From: a virus
DNA: 64,000 bases
Virus record (IMG/VR): IMGVR_UViG_3300025154_000068
Span: 19,035-83,034 of that record
Direction: 5' to 3' (one strand)
Under the pieces are notes generated by a model that was not told where the DNA came from, made no database searches, and saw nothing but the letters and a program-made list of their open reading frames with translations. Position numbers and translations under genes: made by a program. Below are positions 23,932 through 32,439 of the stretch, piece by piece (position 1 is the first letter of the stretch; every line of letters starts with the position of its first letter).

Positions 23932-24381
23932 TCAGACCCGCTTGCTGACGCCGGGCTTTCCGTTCCAGAGAATGACGCCGGCAACGAGGAGCTCGACCTT
24001 GACCGGGATTGCCTCGTTGCTGCCCTTTGCCGCGCTCACGGAGGGCTTCTTGATGCGGCACCGGGGGATGGTGTCAGTGATGACAGGCGAGACGTTCTTT
24101 TCGCTGTACGAGTTGGTGAGCGTGAAGAACTGCTCGTACGGGGCATCGCCAAGTGAATCGAAGAACTCCTGGTAGTGGGAGCGAGTGTGGAACTCGATCG
24201 AGCACGTGCCTTCGTACTCCCCCTTCGTTGCCCCGACCGGGTTGCCATCGCTGTCCTTGATGACGGCACCATCCAGGCCGTCGTCGTAGTCGATGCTGGA
24301 AATGTAGTCGCCGCGCAGCTTGCCTACCGAGGTCCGGAGCGACGAGAAGCTGTACTCGTGACCGTTGGTGTTGAATCCCAT
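23932..24381 (-). CDS. Tail tube protein (149 aa)
   Basis: The product begins MGFNTNGHEYSFSSLRTSVG and has typical tube features: IDYDDGLDGAVIKDSDGNPV, YEGTCSIEFHTRSHYQEFFD and a beta-rich core. It follows the sheath gene directly, the universal sheath-tube order. It forms the inner tube through which DNA passes. The length is normal. Confidence 0.85.
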   Translation of the reverse strand: MGFNTNGHEYSFSSLRTSVGKLRGDYISSIDYDDGLDGAVIKDSDGNPVGATKGEYEGTCSIEFHTRSHYQEFFDSLGDAPYEQFFTLTNSYSEKNVSPVITDTIPRCRIKKPSVSAAKGSNEAIPVKVELLVAGVILWNGKPGVSKRV

Positions 24382-24393
24382 GGTGTCCTCCGA

Positions 24394-25782
24394 TCACTCG
24401 CTCACGGTGCGGGTGAAGCCGATATCGTGCTCGATCCACTTCGCATCGGGCTTGATCTGGATGCGCGTCTTGCAGCGGAGCGTGCGGTTCGTGTAGACGC
24501 GGTTCACCACGAACGCGACGGCGCTGGCGTTCTTGTCCGCGACGACGCCGTCCTCGAGCATCTGCTTGATGAACTCCTCGATGCCCTTCGCCTCGTGCTC
24601 AGCAAGGGCGCCGGATGCCGCGAGTTCGAAGTCGTCGTGGAGATACTCCCAGAGGCCGGCATCGGAGATGCGCAGAGCCTTGTCCATCACCCGACCGTTT
24701 CGGAGCTGGGAGAAGTCCGAACCCTGCGCGGCAAGCGTGTAGTCGTCCTCGACGAAGTACCCGGCACCCGCCTTCTCGACGTAGGTCCGAAGGACGCAGA
24801 ATCGGCCAGTGTCGGTGCCGAGTCCGGGCGTCTTGCGCTCGTCCCGATGCAGGCTCGTGATGCCGAGAAGCGTCCCGTCCTTGGTGCGACCGATGTGGGT
24901 GTTCGGCTTTGTCTGGAGCGCCCGCCGAGCCATCACCCACGCCGCACTGCGCTTGTAGTAGCGTCCGTCGACGTCGCTGAACAGCTCGACGAATCCTGCG
25001 CCGCACACAACGCGCTTCGCGTCGGTGTTGATCGTGGCGGTGAGCAAGTTCGTGTCGGTGTCGTCCGCCGCCTCGATGAAGAACCGCATGTAGCGCTTCG
25101 ATGTTTCGGCGGAGGCAAGCTTGACCTGCAATGCCGCGGCGAGGGCTGCAGTCGCAGCCCCGTCGGCGGGGGTCCCGACGACCAGGCCAAGCGATGCCTG
25201 GTGGGGAGTGAGCAGGAACGCGTCGATGGCATCGTTGAGCTCAGAGGTGGAGAAGCCAGGCGCGGTGCACGGCCAGGTGTAAGTCTCGTCGAGAACGTAC
25301 GTGCCGGCCGAGAATGTGAGCGTCATGTTGCTGTCCGGGATCGCGTAGGTCCCTCCGACCGGCACCTGAATGACGCCCGACCAGGTGTCGCCTCCGTCGA
25401 GGGTAACCTGGAATTCCGCCACCCCGAGTGCGCCGGCCTTCGTGATCTTCGCCGTCGGCTGGTAGGCGTCATACGGAGCGCCTGCCACCGTGACCGCTGG
25501 GCCAGTTCCGGACTGCGTCACGGCCCCCACTGTCCCCACTACGTCCTTGTTGACCGGCACGAGGAGAATCGGGCCGGAGCCGAGCAAGTACGACGCAGCG
25601 TGCACAAGCGGGCCGAAGCCCTGCGCAGCCTTCATGTCGTCCTTGTCGGAGTACGAGTAGACCTCGTCGTCAGTGCCGCCGGAGCATGCCCCGAACACCA
25701 CCATCACGTTTTCGACGCTGGCCGGGACAGTGCCCAGCGCACCGTCGCGAACCGTATTGCGCACGCCTGTCTGCTGTGTCAT
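24394..25782 (-). CDS. Contractile tail sheath protein (462 aa)
   Basis: The N-terminus MTQQTGVRNTVRDGALGTVP and YSYSDKDDMKAAQGFGPLVH match a sheath subunit. The C-terminal part contains the conserved KPNTHIGRTKDGTLLG, GFVELFSDVDGRYYKRSAAW and CKTRIQIKPDAKWIEHDIGF strands. It makes the sheath of a myovirus tail, whose contraction drives the tube into the host. The length is in the Mu-like range. It lies directly upstream of the tube gene. Confidence 0.9.
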   Translation of the reverse strand: MTQQTGVRNTVRDGALGTVPASVENVMVVFGACSGGTDDEVYSYSDKDDMKAAQGFGPLVHAASYLLGSGPILLVPVNKDVVGTVGAVTQSGTGPAVTVAGAPYDAYQPTAKITKAGALGVAEFQVTLDGGDTWSGVIQVPVGGTYAIPDSNMTLTFSAGTYVLDETYTWPCTAPGFSTSELNDAIDAFLLTPHQASLGLVVGTPADGAATAALAAALQVKLASAETSKRYMRFFIEAADDTDTNLLTATINTDAKRVVCGAGFVELFSDVDGRYYKRSAAWVMARRALQTKPNTHIGRTKDGTLLGITSLHRDERKTPGLGTDTGRFCVLRTYVEKAGAGYFVEDDYTLAAQGSDFSQLRNGRVMDKALRISDAGLWEYLHDDFELAASGALAEHEAKGIEEFIKQMLEDGVVADKNASAVAFVVNRVYTNRTLRCKTRIQIKPDAKWIEHDIGFTRTVSE

Positions 25783-25790
25783 CGGTTACC

Positions 25791-26003
25791 TCAACGGATC
25801 GGCATGGATTTGGCGGCATTGATCGCCTTGTCGTATTCGGCTTCAGTGAGCTGGACACCGGATCGGATCCAGCGGTGGAGAGCCTCGGCCGCGGCGAAGA
25901 GCCAGGCCGGGGTCGGCTTCGTGTTGCGCCATTCCTCTGGCGACTTGCGCACTGGTGCCTTCGCGTCACGCTCGGCGACGCGCGTCTCGGTCTTCTCTTC
26001 CAT
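25791..26003 (-). CDS. Small hypothetical protein (70 aa)
   Basis: The product starts MEEKTETRVAERDAKAPVRK and contains SPEEWRNTKPTPAWLFAAAE and LTEAEYDKAINAAKSM. It resembles the small helical proteins often found before Mu-like sheath genes. It starts 2 bases after the upstream stop. The function is unknown. Confidence 0.65.
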   Translation of the reverse strand: MEEKTETRVAERDAKAPVRKSPEEWRNTKPTPAWLFAAAEALHRWIRSGVQLTEAEYDKAINAAKSMPIR

Positions 26004-26005
26004 GA

Positions 26006-26494
26006 TCAGGGTTCTCCGTGCTCGATCCAGCCGTCGCCGGAGGTCGAGTCGCTTTCGTACACCCAGCCGTCGAGCGTCGTTGTCTCGACGAGCTCGTCGC
26101 GGATGGGCCAGTTGATCGTTATCGTCAGCACCGTGGCCTCGCCGCGACTGAGCCATTCCTGGGACTCGGCGACAGGCATGCTCCGCCGCGGGGTCATCGA
26201 CGTAGACGCGTGCCGCTGCAGCGCGACCATCTCGTTGTTCCGAATCGCCCGGAGCGTCTCTTCGTCTTTCGCCCAGCAGTGAATCTCGACGAGCTGGCTC
26301 TCGACCCACAGCTTGCGCGGATTGCCCCCCGCGATGTCCGGCCCAGTGAACTCGGAATCGGCCGCGATCCAGCAGACGTAGGGCGGCGACTTGTGCTTGT
26401 TCAGCTCCTTGCGCCCGAAGCCGTGTGGCGGGGCATTCACGCCCAACTCGACCACGACAGCGTCCATAAGCTGCTCGAGTTCGCACTTGGCCAT
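26006..26494 (-). CDS. Neck/tail terminator-like protein (162 aa)
   Basis: The product starts MAKCELEQLMDAVVVELGVN and contains WVESQLVEIHCWAKDEETLR, AIRNNEMVALQRHAS and VLTITINWPIRDELVET. The mixed alpha/beta pattern with a beta-strand pair near VEIHCWA fits tail terminator or Mu gp37-like proteins that join head and tail. It sits between gpG-like and sheath genes, the expected position. Assignment is by context plus pattern. Confidence 0.6.
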   Translation of the reverse strand: MAKCELEQLMDAVVVELGVNAPPHGFGRKELNKHKSPPYVCWIAADSEFTGPDIAGGNPRKLWVESQLVEIHCWAKDEETLRAIRNNEMVALQRHASTSMTPRRSMPVAESQEWLSRGEATVLTITINWPIRDELVETTTLDGWVYESDSTSGDGWIEHGEP

Positions 26495-26497
26495 TGC

Positions 26498-26746
26498 TCA
26501 CGCCTGCTTCAGCCACATGTACACGCCTGCAGCCAGCATCCCCAGCGCCAGCATGCCCCAGAGCGCCTCCCGCGTCGGATGCAAGTAGACGATGACCCAG
26601 CCGACGATGATAAGCAGCAGTCTGGCAACACGCCAAGCCCAAGTGTGCCACGGCTGAGGCACCTTCGGAGGCGGCTCGTAGGGCGGCTCTCCGAGCTTGC
26701 GATATCGCGTTCGCCCGTGGCTGTAGTACTCGATTTCGACGCCCAT
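26498..26746 (-). CDS. Small membrane protein (82 aa)
   Basis: A charged/proline-rich N-terminus (YYSHGRTRYRKLGEPPYEPP) is followed by two hydrophobic helices (ARLLLIIVGWVIVYL, WGMLALGMLAAGVYMWL). It lies unexpectedly inside the head-tail joining block. It could be an inner-membrane protein used late, such as a pinholin-like protein. No family is recognised. Confidence 0.6.
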   Translation of the reverse strand: MGVEIEYYSHGRTRYRKLGEPPYEPPPKVPQPWHTWAWRVARLLLIIVGWVIVYLHPTREALWGMLALGMLAAGVYMWLKQA

Positions 26747-26749
26747 ATG

Positions 26750-27313
26750 TCACTCCCCGAAGTGTGCACGCATGAAGTCGTCGGCCGCCTCGAGCGCACG
26801 GGCGTCGAGCTCGGCAGGCATGCCATTGAGGGGAGCGAACGGGCGAGCGGGGATGACCACCTTCTTGACGAAGACGAATCCGCCGCCCTTGCGACTGGCG
26901 CCTTGCCGTCGCGTTCCCCTGCCGCTCTGCTTGAACGACACGCCCTGGAACCGCAGGGCCTTGGCCTTCTTCGGACGGATCGTCGCACCGTACTGGTGAG
27001 TCGTGGCGTACTTGACCCCGACGCTGACGCTGAATCCGGTGGCCGAGACGCCAATCGGCGTGATCGCGCCGCGCATGATGCCGGAGTTGAGCAGCGGCTT
27101 CTGACCCCGGCCGTTCGCGGAGCTCCGGAACTTCAGCGGTGCCCACCGATCGCCGTAGGGGCTCTCTCCTCGGCGAAAGCAGTCGGTCATGAAGTCGCGG
27201 TATTCCTCAGCGAGGTTCTGAACGAAGGCCTTCTTCCACGACGCGGTGCTCAGCTTGGAGAACTGGGCGCTGAGCTTCCGTGCCTTGCCGAAGTCTCCGA
27301 CTACGCCGCCCAT
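26750..27313 (-). CDS. Virion morphogenesis protein, Mu gpG-like (187 aa)
   Basis: The ATG at 27313 overlaps the upstream stop (TGATG). The product shows YGDRWAPLKFRSSANGRGQK, LLNSGIMRGAITPIGV and GVKYATTHQYGATIRPKKAK. These are the conserved strands of the phage virion morphogenesis (gpG/gpS tail completion) family, plus a C-terminal PARPFAPLN. It probably completes the head-tail connector. Position after the gp36-like gene is as in Mu. Confidence 0.8.
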   Translation of the reverse strand: MGGVVGDFGKARKLSAQFSKLSTASWKKAFVQNLAEEYRDFMTDCFRRGESPYGDRWAPLKFRSSANGRGQKPLLNSGIMRGAITPIGVSATGFSVSVGVKYATTHQYGATIRPKKAKALRFQGVSFKQSGRGTRRQGASRKGGGFVFVKKVVIPARPFAPLNGMPAELDARALEAADDFMRAHFGE

Positions 27314-28020
27314 CACCAGCCTCGCAGTGGTTTTGTGACAACGAACGCACCACCGTCCTCAACTGTTGGAGTCGAGTCCACGATGTCATCGGGTTTGATC
27401 TTGCCCTGACTCACCTTCTCGAACCAACGAATGGCATCCTCGTAGTTCATTCGGATGAGTTCGTCTTTGCCTTCCGGGGCATATCCGGTGGACACCATGA
27501 ACCGATACGCCGCGATCGAGGCGGTGTGGCTGGTGACGTCTTCGCCCCAGCTCACCAGGGGCAGCTCGTATTGGTTGCTGAGATAGCCGGTGGCCGTCCC
27601 GCTCGCCGCAATCAGAGCACGGTTGAGCTTCTGCGTGTCGGCGCCGTCCAGCGCGTCGCCGAGAGACAGCGCCTCGAGGTCGGCTTCCGTGGCGAAGAGC
27701 TGCTGTGCGGCACCGGTCACCAGCAGCGTCGCCGATGTGCCGACGAGCGTGTAGGTGACTCGCACGTAGCGGTCGAGGCCGACCAGCGCGAGTTCCTCGG
27801 TGCCAGCGGCGACCGACGTGGTGAAGGAAACGACCGTGCGCCAGGACGTCTCGTTCGGAGACGTCTGGACAGCGACACCCACGGACGTGCCGACGAGTGC
27901 TGCCACGACCAGCATGAGCTTCGCCGCGGATCGGTGCTCGCCGATGTCGGCGGACGCACCTTCCCCGCTCGCGTCGATCGTCGTCAGAGCGAGCGGGGTG
28001 ATGGCAAGCTTATTGGCCAT
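27313..28020 (-). CDS. Mu gp36-like head completion protein with extra N-terminal domain (235 aa)
   Basis: Residues about 108-225 (FATEADLEALSLGDALDGAD, AYRFMVSTGYAPEGKDELIR, YEDAIRWFEKVSQGKI) match the DUF1320/Mu gp36 family of head-tail connectors. The first about 105 residues are an additional beta domain not usual in that family. It closely resembles the separate protein at 29046-29408 (shared VQTS...TWRT, AGTE, DRY, and the distal TAT/TG strands). This looks like a gene fusion after duplication of a capsid-associated domain. Confidence 0.75.
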   Translation of the reverse strand: MANKLAITPLALTTIDASGEGASADIGEHRSAAKLMLVVAALVGTSVGVAVQTSPNETSWRTVVSFTTSVAAGTEELALVGLDRYVRVTYTLVGTSATLLVTGAAQQLFATEADLEALSLGDALDGADTQKLNRALIAASGTATGYLSNQYELPLVSWGEDVTSHTASIAAYRFMVSTGYAPEGKDELIRMNYEDAIRWFEKVSQGKIKPDDIVDSTPTVEDGGAFVVTKPLRGW

Positions 28021-28032
28021 GATCGGCTATGG

Positions 28033-28986
28033 TCACGGGCTGACGTAGGCGTTCGCGTACCAGGCCGTGCCGACCTTGAGACAGAACACGCACAGCCGCT
28101 TGGACGCCGTAAGCGCCGTGGTCAGGTTGGTCGGTCCCGTCGCGTCGCGCACGGTCACGGCCTGATCGTTGAGGGTCCCATCGCCGATGATCCAGCAGTA
28201 GGTCCCCGACAATGCATCCGCGGGAAGCGTGATGGTCGACCCAGCGTCGAGCGCGGGAATCGTGTAGATGCCACCGCTCACGATTGCCGGCGGAATGACA
28301 TCGTTTGCAGCGTGTGCGGGAAGGGCCGCTACGGGACCTCCCATCGCGGCGCCCCACTCGGGCAACGTCGCGCCCGCGTTCATTCGCAGGAGCTGGTACG
28401 CGGTGCCCTTGGCGAGGTCGTCGATCGTGTCGTCGGCGCTCGCGATGAGTACGCCGCCAGCATCCACGGTCGCGAGGCCCGTGCCGCCGTTGACGACGGG
28501 AACGGCGCCAGTCAGCGCCACGGTTGCGTCGATGTCGCCACCGTTCGCCGCGTCAGAGTGGTCGTGGTCGGCGTTGGAGAAGTCTTCGATCGTGGGCGCG
28601 GACGAGATCTGACTGACCGCTGCGAACGTGAGACTCGTCGTTCCGATCACGATCGAGCCGGTGGTCGTCAGCTGGTACTCCAGGTTCGCACTGACGCTGC
28701 CCTTGCGAACGGAGACACGCAGTCCGCCGCCGTTGCTCATGACGTTGTCGGGCTTCTCGACGCGGGTGAGAGGTGCCTCGGACGAAGCCACCTTCCCAAC
28801 CCTGTACACGCCGTTCTCGGCGCCCGTGGTCTGGTTCTTGAGCAGGACAAGGTCACCCTCGACGAGGGTGATGCCGTCCATGGTCGTAGAGCACGCGGTC
28901 AGGTCCGCGACGTTGGCCGTGCTGGCCGCCGCGACGGCGAGGACCAGCAGCGCCCCGGGCATGGGGAGTCCATACGGAGAGAACAT
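28033..28986 (-). CDS. Head-fibre or decoration-type protein (317 aa)
   Basis: The N-terminus MFSPYGLPMPGALLVLAVAA is hydrophobic. A domain with DLTACSTTMDGITLVEGDLV, LLKNQTTGAENGVYRVG and TRVEKPDNVMSNGG follows; it is common in phage fibres and decoration proteins. A collagen/fibre-like stretch NADHDHSDAANGGDIDATV and NGGTGLATVDAGGVLIA leads to a C-terminal head domain. Lying in the capsid block, it may project from the head. The hydrophobic start is unexplained. Confidence 0.6.
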   Translation of the reverse strand: MFSPYGLPMPGALLVLAVAAASTANVADLTACSTTMDGITLVEGDLVLLKNQTTGAENGVYRVGKVASSEAPLTRVEKPDNVMSNGGGLRVSVRKGSVSANLEYQLTTTGSIVIGTTSLTFAAVSQISSAPTIEDFSNADHDHSDAANGGDIDATVALTGAVPVVNGGTGLATVDAGGVLIASADDTIDDLAKGTAYQLLRMNAGATLPEWGAAMGGPVAALPAHAANDVIPPAIVSGGIYTIPALDAGSTITLPADALSGTYCWIIGDGTLNDQAVTVRDATGPTNLTTALTASKRLCVFCLKVGTAWYANAYVSP

Positions 28987-29045
28987 GTTTCTGTGCCTTT
29001 CAGCCGCGAGGCGGCCGTGAATTGTCGATGTGCTTCAGCGTACGG

Positions 29046-29408
29046 TCAGACGGCTTCGCCGCTGACGGAGTAAGTGGCAGTCGTGGTGCCGCCAGCGAGT
29101 GCCCAGTTGGCCCGGGCGTACCGGTCGCAGCCGGGGAACGACTTGCGCTCGGTGCCGGCTTCGGTCTGGGCTGTGAAGGCGGCAAGCGTTCGCCAGGTCG
29201 TCCCGTCTTTCGACGTCTGGACCGTGACGGTGAGCGCGGTATTGGCTCCCACCGCGGTGGAGGTGAGGTCGAGCAGCAGGGTGCCCTTCGTGCCCACCTC
29301 GACGGTGTCTCCGTTGCCACTGGCCCCGCTCACGGACTTGGCGGACGCCAGGGCGATTTCGTCGTAGTGCTCCATGCGGTGGAGCCGTTCGTTCTTGTAC
29401 GAGCCCAT
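29046..29408 (-). CDS. Capsid-region beta protein (120 aa)
   Basis: The product starts MGSYKNERLHRMEHYDEIAL and forms a beta-sandwich-like domain (GTLLLDLTSTAVGANTALTV, VQTSKDGTTWRTLAAF, FPGCDRYARANWAL). The same domain is found fused to the gp36-like protein at 27313-28020. Its place just after the capsid gene suggests a decoration or capsid-stabilising role, which is inference. Confidence 0.65.
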   Translation of the reverse strand: MGSYKNERLHRMEHYDEIALASAKSVSGASGNGDTVEVGTKGTLLLDLTSTAVGANTALTVTVQTSKDGTTWRTLAAFTAQTEAGTERKSFPGCDRYARANWALAGGTTTATYSVSGEAV

Positions 29409-29410
29409 GA

Positions 29411-29698
29411 TCAGGTCTCCAGTGCCGCAAGGGCGGTGAGAACGGCGCGTGCCGCCCGGCGCGACAATCCGCGCCCGGCGAGCTCGGCCTCGGTGACGTC
29501 CTGCAGGTCCTCGACCGCGCCGTAGCCGGCCGTGATGAGGTCCGCACGACGGGGGAAGTCGTCGGGGATGGGAGTGCCGGAGATGTCGTCGCGCACCTTA
29601 CGGTACACGCCGCCGAGCTCCGACTCCTCCTCATCCGCGGCCAGCGCCTGCATCGTCAGCACCCGCCGGTGATGCAGGATCATCGATTCGTTGCCCAT
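29411..29698 (-). CDS. Small capsid-region protein with HhH-like end (95 aa)
   Basis: The product starts MGNESMILHHRRVLTMQALA. The C-terminal half (LITAGYGAVEDLQDVTEAEL, AGRGLSRRAARAVLTAL) looks like a helix-hairpin-helix unit of the FluMu gp35-type proteins next to the capsid gene. It starts 12 bases after the capsid stop. A structural or connector role is likely. Confidence 0.6.
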   Translation of the reverse strand: MGNESMILHHRRVLTMQALAADEEESELGGVYRKVRDDISGTPIPDDFPRRADLITAGYGAVEDLQDVTEAELAGRGLSRRAARAVLTALAALET

Positions 29699-29710
29699 GT
29701 GACGACGGAC

Positions 29711-30574
29711 TCAGTTGTGGGTGAGCAGAGCGATGCCGGGCTTGGTCTTCCCGGGCATACGCTTGTAGCGATGCACAACCGCGTAGGTCGAGACCACCAC
29801 GATGTCAGAAGTGCCGAGGATGTCGCGCCCCACCTCGACAACGGGTTTGCCGTTGTACCAGAGCGCGATGGCGTTCTTCTTGGCGATGATCGTGGTGTAC
29901 TTCGGAGGGGTCGCGCTCGATGCGGAGACGCGGTCGCTCTTGCCCCACGGGATGCCGGCGAACTTCGACAGACCGCCGTTGGCGGCGTCGGTGACGAGCG
30001 GGCGCCCCGTCGCGTCCTTGAGCTTGAGCACGTCGGACTCGACCTTGGAGTGCGAAACCATGAGCGCAATATCGTCGCTCTCGTCGCCCCACTTGGCGCG
30101 AGCATCGACAACCGCGTCGTAGTCGAGCGTGCGAGGAGTCGTCGCGCTGTAGATGTCCGTCAGCATCGCGGGCAGCGACGCCACGCCGCCAGTGATGGCG
30201 AGCCGATCGACGGCCGCGCCGAAGCCACCCAGCAGCTGCTTGGCCGCCTCGACGTAGGGGTCGCCAGCGCCGGCGAAGCGGGCCCAGTCCGTGGACGAGA
30301 ACGCCTTGCCGATCTTGACGACGGTCCCCTTCTCGTCTTCCTGCGTGATCTTCTGCGGGGTGAAGGCGGCTCCGTCGGAGATGGTCTCCCACTCGCCGAT
30401 GCTCCCGAAGTACGGCACGGTCACTTCCGTGCCGACTTCGTTGATTCCCCCTGGGAACGTGTTGTTGACGGCCACCGCCCCGGTTCCCCAGAGCGCATTA
30501 AGCCCGCCGGCGAACGTGGCCTCAACGGCTTCCACGAGCACCTCGGGCACGACGAGATCAATAAGCTTCGTCAT
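29711..30574 (-). CDS. Major capsid protein (287 aa)
   Basis: The product follows the protease/scaffold gene by 17 bases, the invariant capsid position. It has HK97-fold-like phrases: VGTEVTVPYFGSIGEWETIS, SSTDWARFAGAGDPYVEAAK, DAVVDARAKWGDESDDIALM and the closing strand VVVSTYAVVHRYKRMPGK. No delta domain is evident, in line with a separately encoded scaffold. It is the main shell subunit. The identification is by position, size and pattern. Confidence 0.8.
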   Translation of the reverse strand: MTKLIDLVVPEVLVEAVEATFAGGLNALWGTGAVAVNNTFPGGINEVGTEVTVPYFGSIGEWETISDGAAFTPQKITQEDEKGTVVKIGKAFSSTDWARFAGAGDPYVEAAKQLLGGFGAAVDRLAITGGVASLPAMLTDIYSATTPRTLDYDAVVDARAKWGDESDDIALMVSHSKVESDVLKLKDATGRPLVTDAANGGLSKFAGIPWGKSDRVSASSATPPKYTTIIAKKNAIALWYNGKPVVEVGRDILGTSDIVVVSTYAVVHRYKRMPGKTKPGIALLTHN

Positions 30575-30591
30575 CTGTCTTCAATCCCTTC

Positions 30592-32025
30592 TCAGGCCGT
30601 GTGCGCCTGGTGTTCGGCCTTGAGAGCCTCGTAGGTCTTCCGATCGGTCCGGTAGAGATCGGCCTTCTGCTTGTAGGTGAGCTCCGCCCACTTCTTGCCC
30701 GCGATCGTGGCGGCGACGCTCTGACCGGTGGCGCTCTCGTCGGTGTTGTTGGTCTTGGAGGCGAGAGCCTGTTGGACGGGCATGGTCTCGATGTGACCCT
30801 TCAGCCACTCAGGATCGCCCAGCCCCTTGTCGCGAAGGGAATTCTCCATCGCCGGGGTGATCTTCTTGTCGGCGATTCCCTTGGCGATGAGACCGGCGAC
30901 CTTCGACTCGTTCACGGCCGCCTCGAGCTTGACGATGTCCTTCTGGGCTTCCTCGAGCTTCTTGGCGGACTCGCTCCAGCCTTCGAGCTTGCCAATGGCC
31001 TCGCTGTCGGTCTTGGCTCCGGTCGCATCGAGCACACGCTTGCGCGTCTGCAGTGCGAGGGAGACCTCGGACACTGCCTCGTCGAGCGAGGCGGTATGGG
31101 TCATCGTCTCGAGCGTCTTGAGCACGCTCAACCGGGAGTTGAGCGCGTCGGACACGTCCTTGTCGGTGGCAGTGGCCATGAGGCCGAGTGCCAAGATGAG
31201 AGCGGTGCGTTCCATGGTGGAACCGGCTTTCTCCGTCGCTTGGACGGTGTTGTCTTCCGTGGCACTCCGCACACGGATCGAATGCGTTCGTTCGTCGCGT
31301 GGAGCTGGCCGGCGCGACATGGTGATTGGCTCGTAGGTGCGGTGGACTTCCTCCACCTCGTCAGCGAGCGTGGCTTCGAGTCCGGTGAGCGAGTAGCCCC
31401 GCCGGTACATCTTGCCGTTGAGCTCGTACACGAATACGTCGTCGTAGACCGCCTCGATGTACGGCCACTCGTCCGCCACCTTGATCGAGAGCGCCTTGCG
31501 GATCGCTCGGCTGATGTCCTCAAAGGACAGACTGGCCTGCAGCTTCACCGAGCGCCGGTCGGCCACCAGCGGTTCGATGCCCAGCATTGCCGGGTCATTC
31601 GTCAGCGCGATGTTCCGGAGCTCGACGACGCGGCCCGTCTCGACCTCGGCCATGCACCATGGGGAGAAGTAGCCCCACTCCTTGTCTTCGATTGCCTTGT
31701 AAGCAGCAGGTGTCCACTCGATGTTGACGGCCCAGAGTTCGGGCCCGTCGTCGGTTTCGCGAACCTCGAGGTCGAACCATCCCGCCGCCTTCTGGTGCTG
31801 CGGATCCGGGTCCTCGACATCCAACGCGTGCGGCCGAGCGTGGGCGTAGTCGAAGTGCAGCCGAATCCCTCGCGCGGTGAATTCCGACATCACCGCTTCG
31901 GCCGCCTCGGCGTCGAACACAATGGGGCCGGTATACGATGGATTCACGCCGGCCTTGAAGATGCGAATCTCCGAGGGCGGCTTGCCTGCCAGCTTCTTCG
32001 CCAGCAAGTAGCGTCGCTTTAGCAT
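30592..32025 (-). CDS. Mu I-like prohead protease with C-terminal scaffold (477 aa)
   Basis: ATG at 32025 has GGAG six bases upstream, so it is preferred over the ATG at 32040. The N-terminal part matches the Mu I-like protease family: GIRLHFDYAHARPHALD with the catalytic-site His, then HQKAAGWFDLEVRE, WAVNIEWTPAAYKAIEDKEW, YFSPW and IALTNDPAM. The C-terminal 200 residues are charged helix, typical of a scaffold. An in-frame ATG at 31215 (MERTALILAL) could give a separate Z-like scaffold. The protein shapes and matures the procapsid. Confidence 0.85.
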   Translation of the reverse strand: MLKRRYLLAKKLAGKPPSEIRIFKAGVNPSYTGPIVFDAEAAEAVMSEFTARGIRLHFDYAHARPHALDVEDPDPQHQKAAGWFDLEVRETDDGPELWAVNIEWTPAAYKAIEDKEWGYFSPWCMAEVETGRVVELRNIALTNDPAMLGIEPLVADRRSVKLQASLSFEDISRAIRKALSIKVADEWPYIEAVYDDVFVYELNGKMYRRGYSLTGLEATLADEVEEVHRTYEPITMSRRPAPRDERTHSIRVRSATEDNTVQATEKAGSTMERTALILALGLMATATDKDVSDALNSRLSVLKTLETMTHTASLDEAVSEVSLALQTRKRVLDATGAKTDSEAIGKLEGWSESAKKLEEAQKDIVKLEAAVNESKVAGLIAKGIADKKITPAMENSLRDKGLGDPEWLKGHIETMPVQQALASKTNNTDESATGQSVAATIAGKKWAELTYKQKADLYRTDRKTYEALKAEHQAHTA

Positions 32026-32045
32026 TGCAACTCCGGGCATGAAAA

Positions 32046-32068
32046 AGCCCGCCGGGTCGGGGCGGGCT
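32046..32068 (-). terminator. Intrinsic terminator in the head operon
   Basis: On the minus strand AGCCCGCC (32068-32061), a 7-base loop and GGCGGGCT (32053-32046) are followed by TTTTC. The hairpin lies between the stop at 32092 and the protease gene, so it should lower or gate transcription of protease and capsid genes. Confidence 0.65.
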
Positions 32069-32091
32069 CTCAGCGTCAGTTCGTCAGGTGG

Positions 32092-32439
32092 TCAGTAGAT
32101 GGCGTCGGGGTCGGGCTCTTCTTCAGCCCAGGCCGCGTCTCTCGCGATGATCGCTACGGCATCCGCAGGGATGTCGGCGTCGGTCGGAGCGTATGTCGAG
32201 GTTTCGAGCTGGACTCCGACTCGCCGGGCATGCTGGTCGAGGAAGCGGTGCATGAGCCATGCGCTCAGCAGGTCGAGTGGGACATCGCCACCGGGCGCCA
32301 TTCCGACGTCGACCGGAGAGCCGAGCTCCACGCCCGCCCTGACCCGCTCAGCGAGAGGAGTCCGGCCGGTCACGAGGACGGAACCCTTGTCCGTCCAGCG
32401 CACCGTCGTGCCGTCCTCGAACTCCCACTTGTGGATCAC
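32092..32439 (-). CDS. Hypothetical protein (115 aa)
   Basis: GTG at 32439 overlaps the MuF stop (GTGA) and decides the start, giving VIHKWEFEDGTTVRWTDKG. The rest contains VELGSPVDVGMAPGGDVPL and WLMHRFLDQHARRVGVQL. The protein is small and acidic with no recognised domain. It is followed by a transcription terminator. A role in head assembly is possible from position. Confidence 0.6.
   Translation of the reverse strand: MIHKWEFEDGTTVRWTDKGSVLVTGRTPLAERVRAGVELGSPVDVGMAPGGDVPLDLLSAWLMHRFLDQHARRVGVQLETSTYAPTDADIPADAVAIIARDAAWAEEEPDPDAIY

Noticed and set aside
24175-26115. 646-codon plus-strand ORF opposite the sheath gene
   Set aside because: In-register shadow of the sheath and tube genes, Arg/Val/Glu-rich, no motif.
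27280-29073. 597-codon plus-strand ORF
   Set aside because: Antisense shadow across three structural genes. Unlike the antisense gene in the MuF intein, it shows no helix-turn-helix or nuclease-like pattern.
30601-32022. 473-codon plus-strand ORF
   Set aside because: In-register shadow of the protease/scaffold gene.
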